From: JAHRAW01 sp965243285
Lineage (GTDB): Bacteria > Pseudomonadota > Gammaproteobacteria > Arenicellales > Poriferihabitantaceae
DNA length: 64,000 bases
Direction: 5' to 3'
Assembly: GCA_965243285.1 (NCBI GenBank)
Contig: OZ251537.1
Location: 1,364,001 to 1,428,000 of the forward strand
This document shows positions 26,130 to 34,274 of this stretch, piece after piece (the first letter of the stretch is position 1; every line of letters starts with the position of its first letter). A program made the position numbers and the translations under genes. Below the pieces are notes generated by a model. That model made no database searches, was not told where the DNA came from, and worked only from the letters and a program-made list of their open reading frames with translations.

Positions 26130-28457
26130 CTATAACAATTCCAGTGGGGCGTAGCCGCTGACCAGCCATTTGCTGCCGACGCGGGCGAAATTGATTTGGA
26201 TGCGGGCTTGAGCGCCTTGGCCTTCGATGTGGGTGACGGTGCCTTCGCCGAAGGTGGGGTGGCGGATGCGGCGGCCGGGGGTGATGGAATCGCCGACGGC
26301 ATTACCATGGGCGGCGTGCCGGGCGGATTGACGGGCGGTGCTGCCATGGGCGGTGTGCTGGGCGGATTGATGGGCGTGATGGGCGGCGTGCTGGGCCGAG
26401 GTGACCGGGCGGTGTGACGGGGATGATGGGGGGTGCGGCGGGCGGTATGGCGGGGATGCCGGGCGCAGCAGCGGGCGGGTCATGCGTGGCGAGCGTAATT
26501 CTTCGACGCAGTCGGGGGGGATTTCGCCTAAAAATCGCGAGGCGGCGGCATAGCGGGTTTGGCCGTACATGCGGCGGGCTTCGGCGTAGCAGATGACTAG
26601 CCGCTGTTGGGCGCGCGTCATGCCCACATAGCACAGGCGGCGCTCTTCTTGCAGGCGGTCGGGCTCTTCGATGGAGCGCTGGTGGGGGAACAGCCCCTCT
26701 TCCATACCGCATAAAAACACCAGCGGGAATTCCAGCCCCTTGGCGGCGTGCAGGGTCATCAATTGCACGCTGTCTTGCCACGCCTCGGCTTGCCCGTCGC
26801 CGGCGTCTAAGGCGGTGTTGGCGAGGAATTGCGTCAGCGCTTCTGGCGGCGCTTCGGCGGTGGACGGGGCGGTGGCGTCGCTCGGCGGGGTGGGGGATGG
26901 GGTGAAATTGCGCGCTGCGGTGACCAATTCTTCGAGGTTTTCGACCCGCCCTTGCGCCAGTTCACCGCGCATGCTGCGGAAGTGCTCGAGCAGGCCGCTG
27001 TGGGTCAGCACATGGTCGGTGCTCTCGCCCAATTCGAGGTCGGCGCAGTGCGTCGCCAAGCCATCGATAAGCGCGTGAAAATGCTGCAAGGCGGAGGCGG
27101 CGCGCGCCGATAACGCGCCGGCGGCGACAATGTCCAGCGATGCGCGCCATAGGGAGATGTTTTTTTGCTGGGCGCGGGCGCGAATCGGCTCTAAGGTTTT
27201 GGCGCCGATGCCGCGCACGGGTAAGTTTACGATGCGCATAAAGGCCGGGTCGGAATCCCGATGGGCCAGCAGTCGCAGATAGGCCAGCGCGTCTTTGATT
27301 TCGGCGCGCTCGAAAAACCGCAGCCCGCCATATACGCGATAGGGCATGGCGGCGGTGATGAATTCTTCTTCCAGGGCGCGGGATTGGGCGTTGGAGCGGT
27401 ACAGCACCGCGATGTCGCTGCGCCGCAGGCCGTTTTCCACCGCTTGGGCGATGCTGCTGACCACAAAGCGCGCCTCGTCCATCTCGTTGCTGGCGGCGTA
27501 TAGGCGCAGCGGTTCGCCGGCGGCGGCTTGGGTCCATAATTCCTTGCCCAGGCGAGCCGAATTACGGGCGATGACGGCGTTGGCGGCTTTGAGGATGTTG
27601 CCGCTGGAGCGATAGTTTTGCTCCAAGCGCACGATGGTGGCGCCGGGAAAATCCTTCTCAAAACTCAGCAAATTCTCCACCTGGGCGCCGCGCCAGCCGT
27701 AAATCGACTGGTCGTCATCGCCCACCGCAAACAGGTTGCCGCGGCCGCTCAATAAGCGCAACCACTGGTATTGGATGCCGTTGGTGTCTTGGAATTCATC
27801 CACCAACACATGCAAAAAACGCCGCTGGTAATGCTCGCGAATGGCTTGGTTATTGCGCAGTAATTCCCACGCCCGCAATAGCAATTCGGCGAAATCCACC
27901 AGGGCGAGGCGGCGGCAAGATTCCTCATAGGCGTGATACACCGCCAGCACCACATTTGCCGGCGGATTGGTGGGGGTAGGCAAATCTTCTGGGCGCCGGG
28001 CGGCGTCTTTGTGGCTGTTGATTTGGCGCTGGATCAAGCGCGGCGGCCAATGCGCCTCGTCCAAACTCTGCGCTCGCAGGGTGCGGCGGATGAGGCGATA
28101 TTGGTCATCGTTATCGATGATTTCGAAGCCGCTCGGCAGCCCGGCGGCCTCGGCATGCAGCCGCAACAGGCGATGGCACAGGCTGTGAAAAGTGCCCATC
28201 CACATACCACCCACCGGGGCCTCTAACAGGGTTTCGATGCGCCGGCGCATCTCTTGGGCCGCTTTGTTGGTGAAGGTGACGGCGAGAATCTGCAGCGGCG
28301 AGACGCCCTCGGTTTGGGTCAGCCAGGCGATGCGATGGGTCAGCACGCGGGTTTTGCCGCTGCCGGCGCCGGCCAACACTAACGCCGGGCCGGCGGCCGC
28401 CGTCACCGCTTGGCGCTGGGCCGGATTCAGCGGCTTCAAAATAGGCGAAACATCCAT
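26130..28457 (-). CDS. uvrD: UvrD/PcrA-type SF1 DNA helicase
   Basis: 775 residues. 3'-5' helicase of nucleotide excision and mismatch repair. Walker A is GAGSGKT (30-36); other motifs are TFTNKAAQEMRRRI, VDEFQDTNGIQYQWL, VGDDDQSIYGWRGA, LEQNYRSSGNIL, TLHAAKGLEFPLVFL and VGMTRAQQRL. The C-terminal Tudor-like segment (GRRIRHPTFGEGTVTHIEGQ to the end) is as in PcrA/UvrD. Between residues ~658 and 720 lies a Pro/His/Ala/Gln-rich insert that lengthens the chain relative to the ~720-residue E. coli protein. The assignment to UvrD rather than Rep rests on this tail. Confidence 0.92.
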   Translation of the reverse strand: MDVSPILKPLNPAQRQAVTAAAGPALVLAGAGSGKTRVLTHRIAWLTQTEGVSPLQILAVTFTNKAAQEMRRRIETLLEAPVGGMWMGTFHSLCHRLLRLHAEAAGLPSGFEIIDNDDQYRLIRRTLRAQSLDEAHWPPRLIQRQINSHKDAARRPEDLPTPTNPPANVVLAVYHAYEESCRRLALVDFAELLLRAWELLRNNQAIREHYQRRFLHVLVDEFQDTNGIQYQWLRLLSGRGNLFAVGDDDQSIYGWRGAQVENLLSFEKDFPGATIVRLEQNYRSSGNILKAANAVIARNSARLGKELWTQAAAGEPLRLYAASNEMDEARFVVSSIAQAVENGLRRSDIAVLYRSNAQSRALEEEFITAAMPYRVYGGLRFFERAEIKDALAYLRLLAHRDSDPAFMRIVNLPVRGIGAKTLEPIRARAQQKNISLWRASLDIVAAGALSARAASALQHFHALIDGLATHCADLELGESTDHVLTHSGLLEHFRSMRGELAQGRVENLEELVTAARNFTPSPTPPSDATAPSTAEAPPEALTQFLANTALDAGDGQAEAWQDSVQLMTLHAAKGLEFPLVFLCGMEEGLFPHQRSIEEPDRLQEERRLCYVGMTRAQQRLVICYAEARRMYGQTRYAAASRFLGEIPPDCVEELRSPRMTRPLLRPASPPYRPPHPPSSPSHRPVTSAQHAAHHAHQSAQHTAHGSTARQSARHAAHGNAVGDSITPGRRIRHPTFGEGTVTHIEGQGAQARIQINFARVGSKWLVSGYAPLELL
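26298..26490 (-). repeat. His/Ala/Gln/Pro repeat insert in uvrD
   Basis: Encodes PPYRPPHPPSSPSHRP followed by AQHAAHHAHQ, AQHTAHGST and ARHAAHGNA. On DNA level the plus strand shows GGGCGG(C/A)(G/T)TG units. It separates the helicase core from the Tudor-like tail and remains in frame. Confidence 0.75.
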
Positions 28458-28841
28458 GCGCGGATTGTATGCGTCGCGGCGCTGCTGGCGTACCGATTTA
28501 ATCGCTCGAGCGGCCGCTGGCGAGGCGATTTATCGAGGGTTTTGCGGCGCCTGGATGGTGGCCGGATTCACGCCCGACGGCCGGTAACTGGGGCGATAAA
28601 TGGCCGCTGATGCGGTCGATAAATGGCCGGCGATGGGCGCCGGCGGCGGGCGCGAAACCATAAGCCCGGCGGCGAAATAAGCATAAAATACCGCCACTTT
28701 CGCGGCGCGACTCATTTATATATGCATGCTTGGCGGCCATGATTCATTATATATGCACGAGTCCGGCGGCATGCTTCGACGGCGGATTCCGCGGCCGGAT
28801 TCCGCCGCCCGAGGTGGCGATTTCGCCCGATAATCACCCCA
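28458..28841. other. gene-free divergent spacer, uvrD / tpa
   Basis: This region must hold the promoters of both divergent genes. ATTTATATATGCATG (28714-28728) and ATTATATATGCACG (28745-28758) are two similar AT-rich boxes ~31 bp apart, possible promoter or regulatory elements. No ORF is supported. Confidence 0.35.
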
Positions 28842-30272
28842 ATGATGACCATCGAGACCATGACCATGACCACATCACCCGAGCTGGCGGCACATTCCCT
28901 AGACCACAGCCCCATCGATAGCGGGCAAGTTATCGCCGACGATAAATCCAATGTGTGGCATCACTTAAGCCACCAGCCGGCGAAAACCGCCGACCCGTTG
29001 ATGATTGTGGAGGGCTGCGGGCTGCGGGTGCGCGACATCAACGGCAAGCAGTATTTGGACGCGACTTCCGGCGGATTGTGGACCGTGAATGTGGGCTATG
29101 GGCGGGAATCCATCGCCGATGCGGTGCGCGAGCAACTGGTGCGCATGTGCTATTTCGCGCAAACCGGCGGCAACATTCCCGGGGCGCGCTTCGCCGAAAA
29201 ATTGCTTAGCAAAATGCCTGGCATGGGGCGGGTGTATTACTCCAGCTCGGGCTCCGAGGCCAACGAAAAGGCCTATAAATTGGTGCGCCAACTGGCGGCG
29301 CTGAAATACAACGGCGAAAAATACAAAATCCTCTATCGCGAGCGCGATTACCACGGCACCACCATCACCGCGTTATCTTCCACCGGTCAGGCGCAACGCA
29401 AGGCGCAATACGGGCCGTTCACCCCCGGTTTTGTGGAATTTCCGCATTGCCTGGCCTATCGCGATGCCCGTGGCGAGGACCCGGATTACGGCGTGCAGGC
29501 CGCTCGCGAGATGGAAAAAGTCATCCTGCGCGAGGGGCCAGATACGGTCGGCTCGGTGGTGTTGGAGCCGATAACCGCTGGCGGCGGCGTCATCGTGCCG
29601 CCCCCCGGCTACTTCGAAACCATCAGCGAAATCTGCCGAAAATACGGCGTGTTGATCCACTTAGACGAGGTGGTATGCGGGCTGGGGCGCACCGGCAAAT
29701 GGTTCGGCTATCAACATTTCGGCGTGCAGCCGGATTTAGTCACCATGGCCAAAGGCATCGCCAGCGGCTATGCGGCGATTTCCGTCACCGTCACCACCGA
29801 GCAACTTTTCGAGCAATTTTTGGCCGGCCCGGACGACAGCATGGGCTATTTTCGCGATGTGAGTACCTTCGGCGGCTGCACCGCCGGCCCGGCCGCGGCC
29901 CTCGAAAACCTACGCATCATCGAGGCCGAAAACCTGCTCGATAATGTGGTGAAAATGGGCGACTACCTCATGCAGCGGCTGCTAGAACTCCAAGACCGCC
30001 ACCCCATCATCGGCGATGTGCGCGGCAAAGGGCTGTTCGCCGGCGCCGAGTTAGTCGCCGAGCGCAAAACCCGCGCCCCGGTGGACGAATCCGTCGCCAT
30101 GGCGGTGGTCGCCGACTGCCTCCGCCAAGGCGTGATGATCGCCCGCACCAACCGCAGTTTTCCGCAATACAACAACACCTTGTGCTTCAGTCCAGCGCTA
30201 ATTTGCACCACCGATGATTTGGATGAAATTATTGCGGCATTGGATGTGGCTTTGGGGCGGGTGGTGATTTGA
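28842..30272 (+). CDS. tpa: taurine-pyruvate aminotransferase
   Basis: 476 residues, class III PLP aminotransferase; converts taurine and pyruvate to sulfoacetaldehyde and alanine. It matches remembered Tpa sequences closely throughout: VEGCGLRVRD, DATSGGLWTVNVGYG, YYSSSGSEANEKAYKLVRQ, ERDYHGTTITALS, GGGVIVPPPGYFETISEIC, LDEVVCGLGRTGKWFGYQHF and HPIIGDVRGKGLFAG. PLP lysine is K304 in TMAKGIASGY. Neither sulfoacetaldehyde acetyltransferase nor a taurine transporter is in the window. The first codons contain repeated ATGACC words (MMTIETMTMT), so the exact start is uncertain. A related beta-amino acid transaminase is the alternative. Confidence 0.82.
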   Translation: MMTIETMTMTTSPELAAHSLDHSPIDSGQVIADDKSNVWHHLSHQPAKTADPLMIVEGCGLRVRDINGKQYLDATSGGLWTVNVGYGRESIADAVREQLVRMCYFAQTGGNIPGARFAEKLLSKMPGMGRVYYSSSGSEANEKAYKLVRQLAALKYNGEKYKILYRERDYHGTTITALSSTGQAQRKAQYGPFTPGFVEFPHCLAYRDARGEDPDYGVQAAREMEKVILREGPDTVGSVVLEPITAGGGVIVPPPGYFETISEICRKYGVLIHLDEVVCGLGRTGKWFGYQHFGVQPDLVTMAKGIASGYAAISVTVTTEQLFEQFLAGPDDSMGYFRDVSTFGGCTAGPAAALENLRIIEAENLLDNVVKMGDYLMQRLLELQDRHPIIGDVRGKGLFAGAELVAERKTRAPVDESVAMAVVADCLRQGVMIARTNRSFPQYNNTLCFSPALICTTDDLDEIIAALDVALGRVVI

Positions 30273-30280
30273 TTTGAGGG

Positions 30281-30399
30281 GAGTTATATATCTAAATCCC
30301 CATTATTAGGTTGCTATTTGAGGGGCTTTTGCTGTTGCTGTTGATGTTGGTTTTTGGCTTTTAACGTTTGACTCCCCCTCATGATAAAGCGGGAGGAGT
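30281..30399 (+). repeat. mosaic repeat with one TIR-like end and half hairpin
   Basis: Begins GGGAGTTATATATCTAAATC and CCCATTATTAGGTTGCTAT, repeated almost exactly at 62052. Continues with GTTGATGTTGG units and only stem 2 of the hairpin (CTCCCCCTCATGATAAAGCG with GGAGGAG, 30372-30398). No second end was found. The rest of the spacer to 30533 is C/A-rich and without genes. Confidence 0.7.
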
Positions 30400-30533
30400 A
30401 AAGATTAAAAGCCAAAGCCAAAGCCCAAGCCCCTCGATTCTGAGTCGATTTTCAGTCGATTCGACCAGATTCAGCCACATTCTTGTCCAATTCGAGCAAA
30501 TTTAACCGGATTCCCCTCAAATCCCCCCCCGAT

Positions 30534-32165
30534 TCAACGAGATTCGCCCCCGTAGTCACCATCACCACCACCACCATCACCATCACCACCATCACCTCCA
30601 CCACCAGAATCACCCCCATTCACCCCGCCGCCATACCGCTTACGCAATTCCCGTTTGAGGATTTTGCCGGCGATATTGCGGGGGAATTCGGTTAGCACGA
30701 TGGCCGATGAGACGCGTTGAAATTTGGCGTCCACGCGGTGGTTTATCCACGCGGCTAATTCCTCGGCCGGCAGCGGGGCGCTGCAGGTGACCGCCGCCAC
30801 CGGCGTTTCGCCCCATTTGCGGCTGGGCACGCCGAACACCGCCACCTCGGTCACCGTCGGGTGGCGCGCCGCGACTTCTTCGATGTCTTTGGGGTAAATG
30901 TTCACGCCGCCGCTGATGATCATGTCTTTTTGGCGCTCCACCAGATAGACGAAGCCGTCCTCGTCCATATAGCCGAGGTCGCCGGAGTGCAGCCAGCCGC
31001 CACGCAGCGCTTGGGCGGTCAATGTCGGCTGCTGATAATAGCCCGCCATGAGCAAGGGCCCGCGCCCGCAAATCTCGCCGAGGTCGCCGACGCGGCAGGG
31101 TTGGTCGGCGGCATCGCGGATGCAAACTTGCGTGAAGGCGGCGGCGGCGCCGACGGATTCTAATTTGCGCGCCGCGTCGGTTTTATCGAGGATGGTCATA
31201 AAGCCCTCGGTGACGCCGTATAACTCATAAAAACGCCCCGGCAATTCGGCGCAAAGGCGCTGTTTATAAGCCAGATGCAGCGGCGCGCCGAGGCTGACTA
31301 AGGCTTGCAACGAGGCCAGTTTTTCCGGCGTGAATTGCGGGTGATTGACGATGGCGATAATCTGCGCCGGCACTAACATGATGTGGGTGACGCGGTGCGC
31401 GGCGATGTCGGCGATGCAGCGCTGCGCGTCAAAATCGGCGTGCAGCAGGTAGCGGCAGCCGAGGTACATCCACGGCATCAGCCCCAACATGGCGCCGTTG
31501 AAAACCAGTGCCCCGGCTTGCAACACCACGCTCTCGGGCGTCATCCGCCAGGCGCTGGCGAACAGGGCGCCATACATGGCGCGCGCAAAGTGGCTGTGCA
31601 CGATGCCCTTGGGGGCGCCGGTGGTGCCGCTGGAATACATGATGTTGTACGGCTCGGCGCCATCGATGTCGATGGGCGGTGCCGGGCGGTGGGCATGGTC
31701 GGCATGGTCGGCGGCGGCGATAAAACCAGCGTAATTTTCGCAGCCAGCGGGCGGCGCTTCATCGGCCGCCAAGGCGGTGAGGAGGATGCGCTCGAGGCGC
31801 GGGCAGGCCTCGCGAATCTCGGCTAATGCGCTCGCCTGGCTGCGGTGCGCGATGACCATGCGGCTGTGGGAATCGCGTAGCAACGTCTGCAGCCCGCCGC
31901 CGCGCAACAACGGGCTGCACGGCACGATGACGATGCCGCTTGCCGCCGCCGCCCAGTAAGCCGCCAGCAGCTCGAAACTATTGCCTAACACCGTGGCGAC
32001 TTTATCGCCGGGGCTTAGCCCGCTGCCCAGCCACGCCCCAGCGAGCCGCTCTACCGCCGCATTAAACTCGGCAAAAGTGTATTCCCGCCCGCCAAACACC
32101 AAGGCAACCCGCCCCGGCCGCAACCGCGCATGGTCGGCAAGCAAGTTGGCAAGAGTCGGAGTCAT
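30534..32165 (-). CDS. AMP-dependent acyl-CoA synthetase/ligase
   Basis: 543 residues, ANL superfamily. Phosphate loop YSSGTTGAPKGIVHS, A5 YELYGVTEG, A7 LHSGDLGYMDEDGFVYLVER, A8 KDMIISGGVNIYPKDIEE and A10 PRNIAGKILKREL with the catalytic Lys. Activates a carboxylic acid as acyl-AMP and then acyl-CoA; the substrate cannot be told from the sequence. It converges on the tpa gene, so a role with sulfoacetate is conceivable but only by neighbourhood. After KRELRKRY the C-terminus is a ~27-residue Gly/Asp repeat tail encoded by GGTGATGGT-type repeats. Confidence 0.87.
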   Translation of the reverse strand: MTPTLANLLADHARLRPGRVALVFGGREYTFAEFNAAVERLAGAWLGSGLSPGDKVATVLGNSFELLAAYWAAAASGIVIVPCSPLLRGGGLQTLLRDSHSRMVIAHRSQASALAEIREACPRLERILLTALAADEAPPAGCENYAGFIAAADHADHAHRPAPPIDIDGAEPYNIMYSSGTTGAPKGIVHSHFARAMYGALFASAWRMTPESVVLQAGALVFNGAMLGLMPWMYLGCRYLLHADFDAQRCIADIAAHRVTHIMLVPAQIIAIVNHPQFTPEKLASLQALVSLGAPLHLAYKQRLCAELPGRFYELYGVTEGFMTILDKTDAARKLESVGAAAAFTQVCIRDAADQPCRVGDLGEICGRGPLLMAGYYQQPTLTAQALRGGWLHSGDLGYMDEDGFVYLVERQKDMIISGGVNIYPKDIEEVAARHPTVTEVAVFGVPSRKWGETPVAAVTCSAPLPAEELAAWINHRVDAKFQRVSSAIVLTEFPRNIAGKILKRELRKRYGGGVNGGDSGGGGDGGDGDGGGGDGDYGGESR

Positions 32166-32192
32166 GGCATAAAAAATCTGCAGCGCGAATGT

Positions 32193-34274
32193 TTAACCGC
32201 CCGCATTAATAGCGGCAATTTCGTTATCCGTCAAATCATAGAGTTGATAGGTTAATCGATCAATTTCGGCTTCGATGTCCAGAGTATCAGCGTTTTTATT
32301 TTGGGTTTTGGCGGCGAGTATTTTATCCGCCAATTTAATGAATGCTTGTTGTTGCAATGCATCGGGGACAATAAAGGGTAAAATTTCCACCGTTCGAGTT
32401 TTAACTTGCGCTTGTGCCTTGCCTTGTTCCTGAGAAATGTAGTGGTAAGCCGCATTCATCAAGCGACTGTTCAATAATGCCAAGGCAAACTTCAGATCAA
32501 CCTGGTTGGTTTTAGCAAAAATAGTGAACAGCGTATTGTCGGTATAAAAGCGACCATGTTGCTTTTCATTGTGATACGCGACAACCAAATCATCCTCCGT
32601 TTGTCTCATTAGCAAACGCACCGGCTGGTGGTGGTTCTTAACATCGCCGCAAAAATGCCAGTATTCATTTCTCGTGCTCGGTTTCCCGCCGCGCCCGATT
32701 CCTTTTATCGGCTTTGATTGGTATGCAATGTCACACCAACGATATTTCGCCTTGTCACTATTCCACTGCAATACGTAGGAGTTTATCTGTCTGCCTTGCA
32801 ACAAACGGTGACGGCCAGATTCATGTTCAGCAAAAAATATTTTGCGGCGAGCATTGCCAGAATGAATGCCTGTATCGAGAATTAATAGGGATTTACTGAG
32901 GGTTGGCAATGTTGTGATAAGTCTCGATATGAAATTTTTTTCGGTCAGGAATTTAATATTAGGCATAGTTCTAATATCGTTGTATAAGATTTTTGTCATT
33001 GGCCCTAACCCAAAATCAGGCGCTGTTATTTTTCCGGAATGGTAATAATGATTCTCGTTTGGCTTTTCTTTGTGTAACAACAAAATAGCGGTGTAGATAC
33101 TTTGCTTCTGAAAAGTTTGCGCCGGTGCATTGACGAGTTTTAGTAACTGATTGCATAAAAACATCTCTCGAATTCTTTTTTTACTGCTAAGTTGAATAAA
33201 ACTATCATTGGTAATAAGGCATAGAAGTGCCCCATGCTTGTTGAGTTCATGTCCCTTGAAAATAAAGTGATCATATAAATCACCTTGCCATTGGTAGGCC
33301 AGTTTAAGTTTTTTGCGGGTACCGATATCTAGATGCTCCGTTTTCACATACGGCGGATTGCCGATAACAATATCGAAACCTTTTTCGACTCCAAACATGT
33401 ATTCCATATCAAACCAGTCGGCGGTGGCGTTTTGATTGTATGGATCCCAATTAGCAATTTTTTTTGCGTCTGGGTCTATGGCACTTTTATCCGTTAGCAC
33501 AGTGGCAATTTCTTCCCTAATTCTTTTATCTTCTTTCCGGCATTTCATTTTTGTAGCGCGGGTTTTGGCGGCGAAGTGTCGCTGGCGAGTATCATTTAGT
33601 TTTTTTTGTAACTCATCAGTACCCCTCTCACTATCGATTGGGCTGCCGTCTCGAGACCTAACCCCCACTAGGCTATTGGCTACGATGAGTTTGGTTTCTA
33701 AGTTTGGCAACGGCTGAATGCCGCGGTTTTTGTGTGTGTTATCGATTTTTTGTTCGATGGTTAGGGTGATAAAAAAGCGGAGTTTGGCGATTTGGATGGC
33801 GCTGGGTTGGATGTCTACGCCGAAAATGTTGTTTTCGATGAGGAATAACTTGCGGGCGTAGCCGGCGTGGTGGGCGAAGGTTTGTTTCACCTCGGCGGCG
33901 CGTTGGTCGAGTTCCTGTTGGGCCTTTTTTCGGGCTTTGTCATCGACAATTTTGCCGGCGGTTTGCTGGTCGACGGCGATGGTTTTCAATTCTGGCAAGC
34001 GGGCGCGACGCTGTTGCTGCTGCTGCCAGCGTTCGTTGTCCGGGTCCAATACCGCCAATAATTCCACCAAGCGCTGCAGGCAGCCCATGGGAAAGGCACC
34101 GGAGCCGACGGCGGGGTCGAGAATTTTTAGGTTGTCGATGGCTTCGATGAGATGCGGAGTTTCCTGCGCATCCGCAAAGGGGATTCCGTCGCGGTCGCGC
34201 AATTCGCCACGGGTGGCTTGGGCGAAAAGATGGTCTAGGCGCTGGTGCCAAGATTCGCCTCGCTGCCAAAATTC
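32193..34274 (-). CDS. type IIG-like restriction-modification enzyme, methyltransferase half (out of frame)
   Basis: In the present sequence this half cannot be read with the upstream half, because the poly-C coding run is out of phase. From 34274 it reads EFWQRGESWHQRLDHLF with no stop. N6-adenine methyltransferase motif I is ILDPAVGSGAFPMG and motif IV is NPPYVKTEHL. It then continues into a specificity-like region (VRLLMRQTEDDLVVAYHNEK, TVEILPFIVPDALQQQAF). A TTG at 34202 could start a 669-residue product lacking only the N-terminal part. It belongs to Eco57I/PglX-like single-chain enzymes of ~1200 residues. Confidence 0.85.
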   Translation of the reverse strand, partial: EFWQRGESWHQRLDHLFAQATRGELRDRDGIPFADAQETPHLIEAIDNLKILDPAVGSGAFPMGCLQRLVELLAVLDPDNERWQQQQQRRARLPELKTIAVDQQTAGKIVDDKARKKAQQELDQRAAEVKQTFAHHAGYARKLFLIENNIFGVDIQPSAIQIAKLRFFITLTIEQKIDNTHKNRGIQPLPNLETKLIVANSLVGVRSRDGSPIDSERGTDELQKKLNDTRQRHFAAKTRATKMKCRKEDKRIREEIATVLTDKSAIDPDAKKIANWDPYNQNATADWFDMEYMFGVEKGFDIVIGNPPYVKTEHLDIGTRKKLKLAYQWQGDLYDHFIFKGHELNKHGALLCLITNDSFIQLSSKKRIREMFLCNQLLKLVNAPAQTFQKQSIYTAILLLHKEKPNENHYYHSGKITAPDFGLGPMTKILYNDIRTMPNIKFLTEKNFISRLITTLPTLSKSLLILDTGIHSGNARRKIFFAEHESGRHRLLQGRQINSYVLQWNSDKAKYRWCDIAYQSKPIKGIGRGGKPSTRNEYWHFCGDVKNHHQPVRLLMRQTEDDLVVAYHNEKQHGRFYTDNTLFTIFAKTNQVDLKFALALLNSRLMNAAYHYISQEQGKAQAQVKTRTVEILPFIVPDALQQQAFIKLADKILAAKTQNKNADTLDIEAEIDRLTYQLYDLTDNEIAAINAGG

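Noticed and set aside
30371..30695. Plus-strand ORF with Thr-Ile-rich repeats over the ligase 3' end
   Set aside because: Shadow of the ligase Gly/Asp tail repeats on the opposite strand.
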